57,192 bases of DNA from Posidoniimonas corsicana (GCF_007859765.1 NZ_SIHJ01000010.1:1-57192), one strand, 5' to 3'; shown: positions 8,608 through 18,660, numbered from the stretch's first letter. Numbers and translations are program-made. Notes: generated from the letters alone by a model not told the origin.

Positions 8608-9843
8608 ATGTCGACCGACACAGCTCCGCCAGCCGCCGCACCGGACCACGCCCGCCCGACAGCCGGGCTGGTGGTGCTGCTGGGTACGCTCACCGCGTTC
8701 TCGCCCCTGGCGATCGACATGTACCTGCCGGCGTTCCCGCAGATCCAACGCGACCTGGCCGCGCCCGACGGCACGATGGAGCTGACGCTCTCGCTGTTCC
8801 TAGCGGGGCTGGCGGTTGGCCAGTTCGTGATCGGCCCGCTGAGCGACCGCTACGGGCGGCGGGCGCCGCTGCTGGCGGGCTGCGTGGGGTTCGCGGTCGC
8901 GGCGGTGGGGTGCCTGCTGGCGCCCGCCGTGGGCTGGCTGATCGCGGCGCGGTTCGCGATGGGCTTCGCCGGCGCGGCGGGCCTAGTGATCTCCCGCGCG
9001 GTGGTGCGTGACCTGTTCGACGAAGCGGCTTCGGCCTCCGTGTACTCGCTGCTGATGATGGTGACGGGCGTCGCGCCGGTGGCGGCGCCGCTGGTCGGCG
9101 GCCAGCTGCTGACCTTCGCCCCGTGGCGGTCCGTGTTCTGGGTGCTGGCCGCGATCGGGCTGGCGTGCGCGGCGGCGGTCGCCGCGACGCTCGAAGAGTC
9201 CCTCCCGCGCGAGCGGCGGGCGCCTCGGCTGGCGGGCGTGCTCCGCCGCAGCGCCGGGCTGCTCGCCCACCCGACGTTCTTTGGCTACGCCGCGGCTATC
9301 GGCTTGTCGTCCGGCGCGTTGTTCGCCTATATCGCCGCCGCGCCCACCGTGTTCATGGACCGGTTCGGGCTCTCGCCCCAGGCGTTCAGCGGCTTCTTCG
9401 CCGGCAACGCGGTGGGGCTGATGGCGATGGCGCAGGTCAACCGCCGGCTGCTGCCGCGCTTCGGCCCGCACGCGTTGCTGATGTTCGGCGCGCGGGTGTC
9501 GGCCGCGGCGGGCGTGGGGCTGCTGATCGTCGCGGCGACCGGGCTGGGCGGGTTCTGGCTGTTCTACACGCTGCTGTTTGTGTGCGTGGCGATGCTGGGG
9601 CTGTTGTTCCCCAACGCGGTCGCCGCGGCGATGGCCCCGTTCGCGGGCCAGGCGGGGGCGGCTTCTGCCGTGCTCGGCCTGCTGCAGTACGCAGTCGGGG
9701 CATTGACCGGCGCCGCGGTCGGCCTGCTGCACAACGGCACCGCGGTGCCGATGGCCGCGGCCATCGCCGTTTGCGAGCTGGGCGTGTGGCGGGTGCTGAG
9801 CACGGCGGAAAGACGACGCGCAGCAGATCGCATCGCCGCGTGA
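8608..9843 (+). CDS. Bcr/CflA-type MFS drug exporter
   Basis: A 411-residue transporter with about 12 membrane helices. The first helix SPLAIDMYLPAFPQIQRDL is the hallmark of the Bcr/CflA subfamily, and GPLSDRYGRR is the MFS loop 2-3 motif. The ATG at 8608 matches the usual start a few dozen residues before helix 1; an upstream in-frame ATG at 8563 would only add residues with no family counterpart. Relatives export bicyclomycin, sulfonamides or chloramphenicol, or amino acids and dipeptides. The substrate here is unknown. Confidence 0.9.
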   Translation: MSTDTAPPAAAPDHARPTAGLVVLLGTLTAFSPLAIDMYLPAFPQIQRDLAAPDGTMELTLSLFLAGLAVGQFVIGPLSDRYGRRAPLLAGCVGFAVAAVGCLLAPAVGWLIAARFAMGFAGAAGLVISRAVVRDLFDEAASASVYSLLMMVTGVAPVAAPLVGGQLLTFAPWRSVFWVLAAIGLACAAAVAATLEESLPRERRAPRLAGVLRRSAGLLAHPTFFGYAAAIGLSSGALFAYIAAAPTVFMDRFGLSPQAFSGFFAGNAVGLMAMAQVNRRLLPRFGPHALLMFGARVSAAAGVGLLIVAATGLGGFWLFYTLLFVCVAMLGLLFPNAVAAAMAPFAGQAGAASAVLGLLQYAVGALTGAAVGLLHNGTAVPMAAAIAVCELGVWRVLSTAERRRAADRIAA

Positions 9844-9862
9844 CCCGCCCTGTCCGCTACTC

Positions 9863-12388
9863 TTACCGCCGCGGCTCCAGGTCCCACAGGTGGCGGACGA
9901 AGAAGTCGCGCATCCGCCGCTGGCCGTACCGGCTGCCGCCGGCACCGTGGCCGCCGCCGGGGAACACGATCAGCTCATAATCCTTGTCGGCCTTGATCAG
10001 CGCGTCGACCACCTGCATCGTAGACGCGGGGTCGACGTTGCGGTCCAGCTCGCCGACGGTCAGCAGCAGGTGGCCCTGCATGCGGTGCGCCTGGGCGGCG
10101 TTGGAGGCCGCCTCGTAGTGGGGGCCCACCGGCCAGCCCATCCACTGCTCGTTCCACCAGATCTTGTCCATGCGGTTGTCGTGGCAGCCGCAGTCGGCGG
10201 CGGCCGCGTCGTAGAAGTCGCCGTGGAAGATCAGAGCGCCCATGGCGTTCTGCCCGCCGGCCGAGCCGCCGTAGATGCCGACGCGGTCGGCGTCCATCCA
10301 CGGGTAGCGCTGGGCGGCCGCCTTGATCCACTTGACCCGGTCGGGGAAGCCGGCGTCGCCCAGGTTCTTCCAGCAGACGTCGTGGAAAGCCTTGCTGCGG
10401 TGCGACGTGCCCATGCCGTCGATCTGCACGAGGATGAACCCCAGCTCGGCCATCGCTTGCGCGCGGTGGTAGGGGGCGAACCGCTTGGGCACGTGCGCGG
10501 AATGGGGTCCGGCGTAGATCGCCTCAATGACGGGGTACTCTTTCTCGGGGTCGAAGTTGGTGGGGCGGTGGATGATGCCGTAGATGTCGGTCTGGCCGTC
10601 GCGGCCCTTGGCGGTGAACCTCAGCGGCGGCTGCCAGCCGGCGGCGAGCAGATCGGACCAGTCGGCGCGTTCCAGTTCGCAGACCAGCTTGCCGTCGTCG
10701 CTGCGGCGCAGCTCGGTGACCGGCGCCAAGTCAACGCGCGAGTAGCGGTCGAGGTAGTAGCGCCCGTCGGGCGAGTAGGTCAGGTCGTGCGTGCCGTCGC
10801 CCTCGGTCAGGCGGACCAGACCGGAGCCGTCGTAGTTGATGCGGAAGTGGTGGACGTGGTAGGGGTCCTGATCGGAGTCGTAGCCGCCGGCGTGGAACCA
10901 GACCTGGCGTTTCTCGTCGTCCACGCGGTCGACGCCGCGGACGGCCCATTCGCCGCTGGTGATCGGGCGGACCGAGCCCTGCTCGTCGACCAGGTACAGG
11001 TGGCACCAGCCGTCACGCTCGGACATCCAGAGCCACTCCGGCTTGTCCGCCACGCGGTGCAGGTAGAGCTTGCTGCTGTAGCAGAGGAAGGTCTCGGCCT
11101 GCTCGTCGATGAGGGGGGTGGCCTCGCCGCTCTCGGCTTCGATCGCCACGACCCGCAGCACCTGATGGCCCCGCTGGTTGTAGAGGAACGTGAACCGGCT
11201 GGAGTCCTCCTCCCACGCGAAGCGTTCGATGCTCCACGGGTTGTCGAACAGCTCGTCGGAGACCTCGACCTGCTCCTTGTCCTCGATGTGGAACAGGCAG
11301 GGCCGCGTCTTGGCCAGGCGGTCACCCGGCTTCACGTACTCGAAGGTGTGCAGCTTGGGCTGCAGCTGGTCGTCGGGCGTGGACTCGACGAACGAGATCT
11401 CTCGGTCCTGCCCCGGCTGCTCGCGGAGCACGATCAGCTTCGCCGAGTCGGGCGACCAGAAGAAGCGCGAACGGTAGGCGTCGTCAGGGGTTCCGTCATC
11501 GGTGAGCTGTCTCCGCTCGTCCGACTCCAGATCGATCAGCACGACGTTGTCGTCCTGGATCTCGGCCCGCCAGCGTCCGTCCGGCGAGGCCGCGCCGCGG
11601 TCGCGCTGGCCATCGCCCTGCCGGCCCCGGCCACGCCGGCGCCGGTCGCGGGGCTCCCACGAGCCGTCCACCACCGCGGCGCCGGGCGGCGACACCGCCT
11701 GGTACACGCCCACGGTTTCCCCATCGTCGTCCTCGGCCACCCAGACATGGCCGTCGTAGGTGTGCTGCACGTGCGACTTGCCGGGCTCGAGCGTGGCGTA
11801 CTCGCGCCGCGACCCGGACGAGACCCACGCCAGGGTGATCGGCTTCTCGGTGCGGTTGATGAACGTGATTTGCGTCTCCTCACCGGTACCGCGTTCGGGG
11901 CGGATGCCGCCGAGCACACGGACGGTCGACTTCTCCGGCGCGTCGTCGGCGCTGGCCTCGGTCAGGTTGTAGGTTTCCAGGTCGCACCGCCAGCCCTTGC
12001 CGTCGAGGCTGAAGCCGAGCACGCCGTCCGCCGGGAAGTCGATGGTGCGGAACGGCAGCTGGTCGGCGTCGTGCCGCTGGCCGGTGCGGGCGAACAGCGC
12101 GGCGGCCAGGCGGTCCTGGTCGAAGGCGGGAGCGCGGCTGCCGGCCTCCGCGTCGACCAGGATGAACTGCGCGCGGTCGTCGCCCAGGTCGACGCGGTAC
12201 CAGAACCGCGAGCCGCCCTCCAGCCAGTTGGGGCGCACGTCCATCCGGGTGACCTTGCCGCGGACCTTGCTGGCCAGCGCGTCGGCGCGGTCGTAGTCGG
12301 CCTGCGTGCCCTGGGCGTGGCAGGGGCGCGCGGTGGGGACGGCGGTTACGGCTGCGATCAGCAGCCACGCGGCGAGGGGACGGGGCAT
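9863..12388 (-). CDS. Secreted S9 (DPP IV-like) peptidase with VHL-beta-like insert
   Basis: An 841-residue serine peptidase with a signal peptide ([21 protein letters not shown]). Residues 170-232 ([20 protein letters not shown], then [12 protein letters not shown]) look like a von Hippel-Lindau beta domain. An Arg/Gly-rich linker (about 243-262) follows. Next come the DPP IV beta-propeller and a C-terminal alpha/beta hydrolase with Ser709 in GGSAGG, Asp782 in GELDRNVDP and His814 in GGGHG. It should cleave peptides at the cell surface or in the periplasm. The ATG at 12388 is placed at the signal peptide; no clear Shine-Dalgarno is seen. It is convergent with the MFS gene, 19 bases apart. 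Confidence 0.9.
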   Translation of the reverse strand: MPRPLAAWLLIAAVTAVPTARPCHAQGTQADYDRADALASKVRGKVTRMDVRPNWLEGGSRFWYRVDLGDDRAQFILVDAEAGSRAPAFDQDRLAAALFARTGQRHDADQLPFRTIDFPADGVLGFSLDGKGWRCDLETYNLTEASADDAPEKSTVRVLGGIRPERGTGEETQITFINRTEKPITLAWVSSGSRREYATLEPGKSHVQHTYDGHVWVAEDDDGETVGVYQAVSPPGAAVVDGSWEPRDRRRRGRGRQGDGQRDRGAASPDGRWRAEIQDDNVVLIDLESDERRQLTDDGTPDDAYRSRFFWSPDSAKLIVLREQPGQDREISFVESTPDDQLQPKLHTFEYVKPGDRLAKTRPCLFHIEDKEQVEVSDELFDNPWSIERFAWEEDSSRFTFLYNQRGHQVLRVVAIEAESGEATPLIDEQAETFLCYSSKLYLHRVADKPEWLWMSERDGWCHLYLVDEQGSVRPITSGEWAVRGVDRVDDEKRQVWFHAGGYDSDQDPYHVHHFRINYDGSGLVRLTEGDGTHDLTYSPDGRYYLDRYSRVDLAPVTELRRSDDGKLVCELERADWSDLLAAGWQPPLRFTAKGRDGQTDIYGIIHRPTNFDPEKEYPVIEAIYAGPHSAHVPKRFAPYHRAQAMAELGFILVQIDGMGTSHRSKAFHDVCWKNLGDAGFPDRVKWIKAAAQRYPWMDADRVGIYGGSAGGQNAMGALIFHGDFYDAAAADCGCHDNRMDKIWWNEQWMGWPVGPHYEAASNAAQAHRMQGHLLLTVGELDRNVDPASTMQVVDALIKADKDYELIVFPGGGHGAGGSRYGQRRMRDFFVRHLWDLEPRR

Positions 12389-12625
12389 GCGGTCGGTTGG
12401 TGAGCGGTAAGGGGGGGACCAGCCGCCAGCGGCGGCGATGGGTTGCATTGTACTCAAAAACAAACCCCCGTGCCGCCTGGTCGCTAAAAAGCCCGCAGAG
12501 CACCTCCGAACCGGGTCCCAGGTCGAGAGGATCGCCCCGGGGGCTCGCGAGTTGGCGTGGGAGGATCCCCTCCCCTACACTGCAGCGGCGACGCTGCAGC
12601 CCCTATTCTGACACCAAGGATTTGT

Positions 12626-13390
12626 GTGGAGATAGAAGAGAGCGAGCCGGCGGACATTGTGCCCGCCGACCCCCTTGCGACCGTGGACGACGACCAGCCG
12701 GCGCCGCGGCGGGAGTACGACCTCCTCGCGCTGCTCGCGTTGGCGGTGCTGCCAGACATCGCCAACTGCTTCCTGTACTCCGACAGCGCTTGGGCCGGTG
12801 AGTACTCGGTCGTCGATTTCACGCTGCAGCTGATCGTGCGGAGCATCCAGGTCTCGGTTCCGCTACTGGTGATCATGCGGCTGATGCGCGTCGACTGGGC
12901 CGAGTACGGGTTCCGGCCGTACCGCCTGGCCCGCGACACCGCGGTGGCTTTCGGCTTGATTGTGCTGTCGTACTTCATGGCCGGCGTGGCGGCCGGGCTG
13001 CTGACCGCGCTGGGCTTCGACCTGCACGGCGTGGGCGAGGCCGTCGAACACGTCTCCTCAGAATCGACGAGTCCGCTGCTGGCGCTCACGCTGGTGCTGA
13101 TCTCCAGCCTGGCGAACGGGTTCGCCGAAGAGTTGGCGATGCGCAGCTTCCTGATCACACGGCTGCGGTCGCTGGGCGTCCCAACCGAAGGTGCCGTGCT
13201 GGGGTCAAGCTGCCTGTTCGCGGCCTACCACGCCTACCAAGGAACCTACGGAATGGTCTCGGTGCTCGGCGTGGGGCTGGTGTTTGGCGCCTACTTCGCG
13301 TGGGCCCGCCGCCTGTGGCCCGTGGTGACCGCGCACTTCCTGATGGATGTCATCGCGATGGTCTACTACTTGGACCTGTCGGGGGGCTAA
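12626..13390 (+). CDS. CPBP family intramembrane protease
   Basis: A 254-residue membrane protein. GTG at 12626 is preferred because AAGGA ends 5 bases before it; an in-frame ATG at 12557 has no such site. The acidic, soluble N-terminus (about 35 residues) leads into several helices. The three CPBP/ABI motifs are present: EELAMR from residue 168, FAAYH about 26 residues later, and HFLMD near the end. These form the glutamic-type active site of Rce1-like proteases. The biological target is unknown. Confidence 0.88.
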   Translation: MEIEESEPADIVPADPLATVDDDQPAPRREYDLLALLALAVLPDIANCFLYSDSAWAGEYSVVDFTLQLIVRSIQVSVPLLVIMRLMRVDWAEYGFRPYRLARDTAVAFGLIVLSYFMAGVAAGLLTALGFDLHGVGEAVEHVSSESTSPLLALTLVLISSLANGFAEELAMRSFLITRLRSLGVPTEGAVLGSSCLFAAYHAYQGTYGMVSVLGVGLVFGAYFAWARRLWPVVTAHFLMDVIAMVYYLDLSGG

Positions 13391-13419
13391 GCCCGCGCTC
13401 AGTCGTCTGCCTGCCCCCG

Positions 13420-15132
13420 CTACCGCACGATCCACAGGAAGCCGCCGATCAGCGCGGCAACCATCACCCAGCCGGCGGAGAAGCCGAGCCAGCTGGTAGC
13501 GGACGGCATCGGGACCTCCAGGCCGCCCCAGGTCAGCAGCATGCGGCGCTCGGCCGGCGCGACGCCCGGCGGCAGCGTGCAGGGCTCGGCGATCTCTTCG
13601 TCCGGCGTGACCGGCGTGCGGGTGAGGTCGTAGAACCGCTGCAGGCGCTCGGCCGGCGTCCGCGGGGTCACCAGGCTCACCGCCACGCACGCCGCCACGC
13701 CGGCGACCATGTAGGTCAGGATGACCCACGGGTCGTTGACCTGCAGCGCGTCGCCGCTGCCGCTGACCACGTGCCACTCGCGGGCGGCCTCGAACTGGGC
13801 CAGCCACTGGGCGGTCGCGCCCCGCGAGGCAGCGAACCAGCCGGCGATCGCGCCGAGCGTGCCGGCCCAAGCGCCCAGCGGAGTCGCGCCACGCCACAGC
13901 AGGCCGATCCAGAACGCGATGCCGATGGTCGGCGAGATCTTGAACCAGAAGTTCAGCGCCTCGACCACGTCGGGCGTCCAGAACGCGAACAGCACGCCGC
14001 AGGTCACCACCACCAGCGACGAGACGCGGCCCACCTGGATGTAGTGCCGCTCCGACCGCCGCGGCACGACCGGCTTGTAAACATTCTCCGTGAAGAGCGC
14101 GGCGGACGAGATCATGATCGCGTCGCACGAGCTCATGATCGACGCCAGCAGGCACGCCAGGAACACCCCCAGCAGCCCCGGCAGCACGTCGGGCAGGAAC
14201 TCGCGGGCGATGTTGCCGTACAGGTGGTCGGGCGTGACGTCCGTCAGCGTGACGCCCGACTGCAGGTACCAGGCCACCGCGCCCAGCGCGGTCAGGCTCC
14301 AGGCGGCCGTGCAGACCCGCTTGAGGATGTTGCCGCACATGAACCCGACGCGGCCGTCCAGCTCGGTGCGGCCGGCGCCGCACACGCCCATGATGAACGG
14401 GTACGCCACGATGCCCACCAGCGCCTGCAGCGAGAACATCACGACGAAGAACGCGTCGATCTTGCCCGGCACCACCAGGCTGAGCATCTGCGGGTTGTGC
14501 GCGGCGATGGTCGCCTTGACGCCCTCCAGGCCGCCGGTGGCTTGCAGCACGAACGGCAGCAGCAGGAACGAGAACAGCACGGTCATCAGGCCCTGCACAA
14601 AGTCGGTGACGATCGCCGCCCCCAGCCCGCCCGCCATGCCGTAGGTGACGAACAGCGCGGTCACAACCATGATCGCCAGTGTAGCGCTGACCGCGCCGCC
14701 GGTGCACGCGTCGACCATCGCGCCAACGCCCTCCAGCAGCAGGCCGATCTTCGCCATCAGGCTCGCCACTCCCACCACAGCGAACAGCACGCCGACGCTG
14801 CGGTCGTAGCGCAGCTCGTACACGTCGGCGGTAGTGATCGCCCGCAGCCGGCGCATGACCGGGGCGATCAGCCAGTAGAACGGCGTGGCCGGCAGCCAGA
14901 GCCACTGCCACCAGATGGCCGACAGGCCGTTGGTGAGCGTCTTCGACGCGACCGTCACGGCCTGGTCGCTCGAAGTGCCGGTGCCGAACGCGAAGGTGAC
15001 CATCATCGCCTTGCCGAACCGGCGGGGCATGAAGAAGTCGCCCGAACTCTTCACCCGCCGCGCGGTCCACGCGCCCAGCGCAGTGATGCCGATCAGGTAC
15101 AGCGGCAGAACGGCCCAATCAATCGGCTGCAT
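13420..15132 (-). CDS. Sodium:solute symporter (SSS family)
   Basis: A 570-residue transporter with about 13-14 membrane helices. The start MQPIDWAVLPLYLIGI, the GDFFMPRRFGKAMM motif after helix 1, and TADVYELRYDRSVG match the SSS family. The C-terminus carries an extra soluble stretch (ERLQRFYDLTRTPVTPDEE) and a last helix, common in planctomycete members. It is the last gene of a minus-strand series with the DUF6807, Gfo/Idh and dehydrogenase genes, which suggests uptake of a sugar or sugar acid. A gap of 142 bases separates it from the DUF6807 gene, so independent transcription is possible. Confidence 0.88.
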   Translation of the reverse strand: MQPIDWAVLPLYLIGITALGAWTARRVKSSGDFFMPRRFGKAMMVTFAFGTGTSSDQAVTVASKTLTNGLSAIWWQWLWLPATPFYWLIAPVMRRLRAITTADVYELRYDRSVGVLFAVVGVASLMAKIGLLLEGVGAMVDACTGGAVSATLAIMVVTALFVTYGMAGGLGAAIVTDFVQGLMTVLFSFLLLPFVLQATGGLEGVKATIAAHNPQMLSLVVPGKIDAFFVVMFSLQALVGIVAYPFIMGVCGAGRTELDGRVGFMCGNILKRVCTAAWSLTALGAVAWYLQSGVTLTDVTPDHLYGNIAREFLPDVLPGLLGVFLACLLASIMSSCDAIMISSAALFTENVYKPVVPRRSERHYIQVGRVSSLVVVTCGVLFAFWTPDVVEALNFWFKISPTIGIAFWIGLLWRGATPLGAWAGTLGAIAGWFAASRGATAQWLAQFEAAREWHVVSGSGDALQVNDPWVILTYMVAGVAACVAVSLVTPRTPAERLQRFYDLTRTPVTPDEEIAEPCTLPPGVAPAERRMLLTWGGLEVPMPSATSWLGFSAGWVMVAALIGGFLWIVR

Positions 15133-15274
15133 CGTGCGAGAGGTCTACTGTCTGCGTTCGGGATGAGTTGTTGAACGGCGGAGGAACCACGAAGCCATCC
15201 AGTCATCGAGTCCAATGCTGATCGCGCGGGACGAGGCGGCGCTGCGAGCTAGTCTTTCGTGACTTGGTGTTCCA

Positions 15275-16249
15275 TCACTGCGTCGTCGTAGCGGCGAGAA
15301 GCTCGAGGTAGTGTTGGTAGGCGTCGTTGATCTTGTCCGACGTGAGCTCCGCGCCCGCGTACAGCAGCACGCCGTAGCGGAGCCGCAGGCTCTCGCCCGG
15401 CTTCACCTCGGTGCGGGAGGCGGGGCCCAGCTTGAACGCCGCCGTGGAAAACGCGTTGGCGCAGATGTAGCCGTAGTCCCGCGCGTGGAAGTAGGTCGGC
15501 CGGAAGTTGGACGGCGGGCAGAAGAGGGTCACGCCGGCCGGCTGGCCGTCCTGCACGCCGGAGTAGTCGACCCAGTCGGCGGTCTGGCCCCACACCTCCG
15601 CGGCGTTGACGCGCCCCTTGGCGTCGAGGATGCGGCCCGTGCCGTCGGGCAGCCCGCCACCGGATTCGACGCGGAGCGGGGTCGCCATGCGAATGCCCAG
15701 GCCCATCTCCTCCTGGTCGCCAAACGAGAACGGCCGATCGCCGTAGAAGGTGCTGTCCCACGTCAGCAGGTAGCCCCACGGCGTGGCGTGCAGCTCGTAC
15801 CGGCAGCGTTCGCTGCACAAGGGCTCGCCGCCAGCGGGGTTCGCGTAGCGGTTCTCGACGGCCAGCGACGCCACCCCGCCGTCGACGGTCGGAGGCTGCA
15901 GCATCCGCGCGTGCTGGACCGGCGCCTTCAGCCGCCAGTTGTCCGCGCCGCTCAGCTCGCCGAACGCCAGCCACAGGCCGGGGTGGTACTCGGGGTGGTC
16001 CGCCTTGTCCTGCCCGGCAATCGGCGGGTGGTTGCGCGACACCCGCACCCCGCCGGGACCGAACAGGTCGCAGAAGTACGGGCGGCTGATCTGCTCGTCC
16101 TGATAGACGTAGGTGATGACCGGCTCGCCGCCGGCGGTCAGCGCCACGCGGCCGGGCGATTCTGCAACGGCCAACTCAACCTGCTCGCCAGCCCCGCACA
16201 CGCCGTGCGAACCGGCCAGCGCCGCAACAACCAACAGGCTCCGAAACAC
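15275..16249 (-). CDS. DUF6807 (PmoA-like) exported protein
   Basis: A 324-residue protein from a GTG at 16249, which places a signal peptide (FRSLLVVAALAGSHGVCG) right at the start; the open frame extends upstream but runs through a palindromic repeat. The core motifs SRPYFCDLFGPGGVRVSRNHPP, HHPxxGLW-like HPEYHPGLWLAFGE and HARDYGYICAN match the DUF6807 family, often annotated as methane oxygenase PmoA. That name is misleading: the family is common beside Gfo/Idh oxidoreductases in planctomycetes and probably acts on carbohydrate. It follows the Gfo/Idh gene in the same direction. Confidence 0.8.
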   Translation of the reverse strand: MFRSLLVVAALAGSHGVCGAGEQVELAVAESPGRVALTAGGEPVITYVYQDEQISRPYFCDLFGPGGVRVSRNHPPIAGQDKADHPEYHPGLWLAFGELSGADNWRLKAPVQHARMLQPPTVDGGVASLAVENRYANPAGGEPLCSERCRYELHATPWGYLLTWDSTFYGDRPFSFGDQEEMGLGIRMATPLRVESGGGLPDGTGRILDAKGRVNAAEVWGQTADWVDYSGVQDGQPAGVTLFCPPSNFRPTYFHARDYGYICANAFSTAAFKLGPASRTEVKPGESLRLRYGVLLYAGAELTSDKINDAYQHYLELLAATTTQ

Positions 16250-16251
16250 CA

Positions 16252-16360
16252 ATCGCCCCGTAGCCTCCGGCTCCGCCGGGGGATGAATTCCCGCGCATCG
16301 ATCGCCCGCAGGCAATCCCCCGGCAGAGCCGGGGGCTACGGGCGAATCTTGGGGCGATCG
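16252..16360. repeat. Long imperfect palindrome (GTAGCC-CCGGCTC type)
   Basis: The arms at about 16260-16284 and 16316-16340 pair over 25 bases with two mismatches (left GTAGCCTCCGGCTCCGCCGG, right arm its complement). An outer ATCGCCCC/GGGGCGAT pair lies at 16252-16259 and 16351-16358. It sits between the Gfo/Idh stop and the DUF6807 start. This looks like a dispersed intergenic repeat and could form a large RNA hairpin inside the operon transcript. Confidence 0.7.
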
Positions 16361-16373
16361 GTAAATAGGGCTG

Positions 16374-17666
16374 CTAGGCATCGCCGTGCTCCATGTCCTG
16401 CGGCACGCCCCAGTGGCCGCCCTCGCGGTACGTACGGCCCAGCAGCGCGGCGGCATGGGGATTGTCGATCACGCGCTGCTCGTCGGGGTCGAACTTCAGT
16501 CCCCCGCCCGTCTGCAGCGCGATGTTAGCCAGGTGGATCAGGCCGATGCTGCGGTGGGCTTCGATAAGCGGGGCGTTGAGCTTGGCGTCGCCGCGGATGG
16601 CGTCCACGAAATTCGCTACGTGCGCGTAGCTGTCCTCCTTGCCGGGGCGTTTCTCCAGCACCACCTCGTTCTTGGGGCCCAGCACGCGGAGCTTGCCCCG
16701 CTTGCTCAGGAACATCTGCCCGGCGGTGCCGTAGTACTCGACGCCGGAGTCGCAGTTCATCGGGTAGTTGCGGCTCCACAGCCGCATCTCGAACAACAGC
16801 TGGCGTTTCTTGCCGTCGGGCAGGTCGAACTCGAACCCGCAGTTGGCCGTGTCGGGGAACTGCTGGTCGTCGTCGTAGAAGTACTTGCCGCCCAGCGCGG
16901 TCACTCGGTTGGGCAGCGCGTCAACGCCCAGGCCCCAGCGGGCGTAGTCGACCTCGTGGGCGCCGTCGTTGCCGATGTCGCCGGTGCCGAAGTTGCGCCA
17001 CCAGTGCCAGTCGGAATGGAACCGGTTCTCCTGGTACGGCATCCACTCCGCGGGGCCGACCCAGGCGTCGTAGTCGACGGTGGCCGGCGGCTGGGAAGGC
17101 TTGTGCTTGCCGATCGAGCCCCGGTGCTGGATGTTCCACGCCTTGGCGACCAGCACGTCGCCGATGGCGCCGTCGTGCAGCATGGCGATCGCCTCGCGGG
17201 TGAACGGCCGCGAGCGCTGCTGCGTGCCGTGCTGCACCTGCACGCCGGCCCGCTCGGCGGCCGCCATCAGCAGCTGGGTCTCACGGAAGTTGTGGCTGAC
17301 CGGCTTCTCGACGTACACGTGCTTGCCCGCCGCGCACGCCAGGATCGCCGCCGGCGCGTGCCAGTGGTCCGGTGCGGCGATCACGACCGCGTCGATGTCC
17401 GGCCGGTCGAACAGCCGCCGCATGTCCGACACGGCGTCCGCCTCGCCGACGCCGGCCGACGCCGCGGCCGTAGCCAGGCGTTCGCTGTCGGGGTCGCACA
17501 CCGCCACAACGTGCTGCAGGAACGACCGCCCGCGCACGCCGCAGCCGACCAGCCCAATCCGCACTTGGTCGTTGGCGCCCGCTGCCCGGGCGGGGCCGGC
17601 TAGCGTCATCCCGGCGGCCGCGGCGGTCGTGAGTTTGAGGAAGTCGCGGCGGCTGGTGTGGTTCAC
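16374..17666 (-). CDS. TAT-exported Gfo/Idh/MocA family oxidoreductase
   Basis: A 430-residue protein. The N-terminus RRDFLKLTTAAAAGMTLAGPARA is a twin-arginine signal, so the enzyme would be folded with its cofactor before export. The Rossmann segment RIGLVGCGVRGRSFLQH follows at about residue 35. The EKP motif of the family (HVYVEKPVSHNF) carries the catalytic Lys. The C-terminal part GDIGNDGAHEVDYARWGL matches the planctomycete subgroup. It probably oxidises or reduces a sugar derivative with NAD(P). It lies 46 bases downstream of the dehydrogenase gene in the same direction. Confidence 0.92.
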   Translation of the reverse strand: MNHTSRRDFLKLTTAAAAGMTLAGPARAAGANDQVRIGLVGCGVRGRSFLQHVVAVCDPDSERLATAAASAGVGEADAVSDMRRLFDRPDIDAVVIAAPDHWHAPAAILACAAGKHVYVEKPVSHNFRETQLLMAAAERAGVQVQHGTQQRSRPFTREAIAMLHDGAIGDVLVAKAWNIQHRGSIGKHKPSQPPATVDYDAWVGPAEWMPYQENRFHSDWHWWRNFGTGDIGNDGAHEVDYARWGLGVDALPNRVTALGGKYFYDDDQQFPDTANCGFEFDLPDGKKRQLLFEMRLWSRNYPMNCDSGVEYYGTAGQMFLSKRGKLRVLGPKNEVVLEKRPGKEDSYAHVANFVDAIRGDAKLNAPLIEAHRSIGLIHLANIALQTGGGLKFDPDEQRVIDNPHAAALLGRTYREGGHWGVPQDMEHGDA

Positions 17667-17712
17667 GGCTGGGCGCCTGAGGGTTGGGTGTCTTGAACGG
17701 CCTGCGGGCGGG

Positions 17713-18606
17713 CTACCGCGCTGCGGCCTCGGGTTGTTGCGCGGCGTGCTCGATCGCGCGGATGATGACGCTGTTGTCTTGTTCGCTCATGCCGAGCCGC
17801 TCGCCGAGCTCGAGCAGCTCGAGGTGCTTCGCCGTGAGCGGCAGCCGCAGGCCCTGCTGGGCCGCCTGCTCGGCGATGATCCGTACGTCCTTGGCGTGCT
17901 GGGTGAGCTTGGCCTGGGTCGAGAACTCGCCGTCGACCATCTTGGCGCCCTTGGTGTCCATGACCCCCGAGTACGCGTTGCCCTGCCGGAGCACCTCCAG
18001 CGCGGTCTTGGGCTCGAGCCCCAGCCGCTCGGCAAACACGAGCCCCTCGGCCAGCACGGCCCGGTTGAGGCCCAGGATCAGGTTGTTCACCAGCTTCATC
18101 TTGGCCGCCGCGCCCCACCCGCCAACGTAGTGCGCCTGGGCGGTGATCGCTTCGAACAGGTCGGCCGACGCGTCGAACGCCGCCCGCGGCCCGGCGACCA
18201 GCGCCATCGCCTGGCCCTGCCGCGTCTGCTCGCTGGAGGCGGCGATCGGCGACTCCAGGTAGTCCACGCCGCGGCCGGCCAGCCTTGCGCCGAGTGCGGC
18301 GGTCTGGTCAGGATCGCCGGTGGTGCAGTCGACCAGCGTGGTCCCCGGCTGCAACCCGGCGTCCATCTGCCGCAGCACCTGCTCAACGACGTCCGTCGTG
18401 TAGAGGCAGACCACCGCGCGGCGACAATCCGCCAACGGATTATCCGACCAGACGGCGCCGCGATCGATCAGCGGCTCGGCCTTGTCGCGCGACCGGTTCC
18501 AGACGTGCACCTCGTGCCCGGCGGACAGCAGCCGCTCGGCCAACGCGGCGCCGAGCAGGCCCAGACCGATCATGCCAACGGGTTGTACGCCGCTTGCCGG
18601 CTGCAT
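17713..18606 (-). CDS. NAD(P)-dependent beta-hydroxyacid dehydrogenase (HIBADH/6PGDH family)
   Basis: A 297-residue cytoplasmic enzyme. GMIGLGLLGAALAERLLSAGH is the N-terminal NAD(P)-binding motif. DCTTGDPDQT and GGWGAAAKMKLVNNL are the substrate-binding and catalytic Lys regions of the 3-hydroxyisobutyrate/tartronate semialdehyde/glyoxylate reductase group. The exact substrate cannot be told. It is the first gene of the minus-strand series and faces the XylR-type regulator across 215 bases, which suggests that regulator controls it. Confidence 0.9.
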   Translation of the reverse strand: MQPASGVQPVGMIGLGLLGAALAERLLSAGHEVHVWNRSRDKAEPLIDRGAVWSDNPLADCRRAVVCLYTTDVVEQVLRQMDAGLQPGTTLVDCTTGDPDQTAALGARLAGRGVDYLESPIAASSEQTRQGQAMALVAGPRAAFDASADLFEAITAQAHYVGGWGAAAKMKLVNNLILGLNRAVLAEGLVFAERLGLEPKTALEVLRQGNAYSGVMDTKGAKMVDGEFSTQAKLTQHAKDVRIIAEQAAQQGLRLPLTAKHLELLELGERLGMSEQDNSVIIRAIEHAAQQPEAAAR

Positions 18607-18660
18607 GCACGAGACTCGCTATCGAGAAGGGAGCAACAGAACCCGTTCAGCTTACCAGCC

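Noticed and set aside
9890-12403. Very long open frame (837 codons) on the plus strand
   Set aside because: It is antisense to the S9 peptidase, which has complete catalytic motifs and a signal peptide. The antisense translation is rich in Ala, Val, Arg and Gly with no motif, as expected for GC-rich shadow frames.
13205-15174. Two long open frames (624 and 637 codons) overlapping the symporter gene
   Set aside because: Both have Arg/His/Gln-rich translations with no motif, while the third frame encodes a clear SSS transporter.
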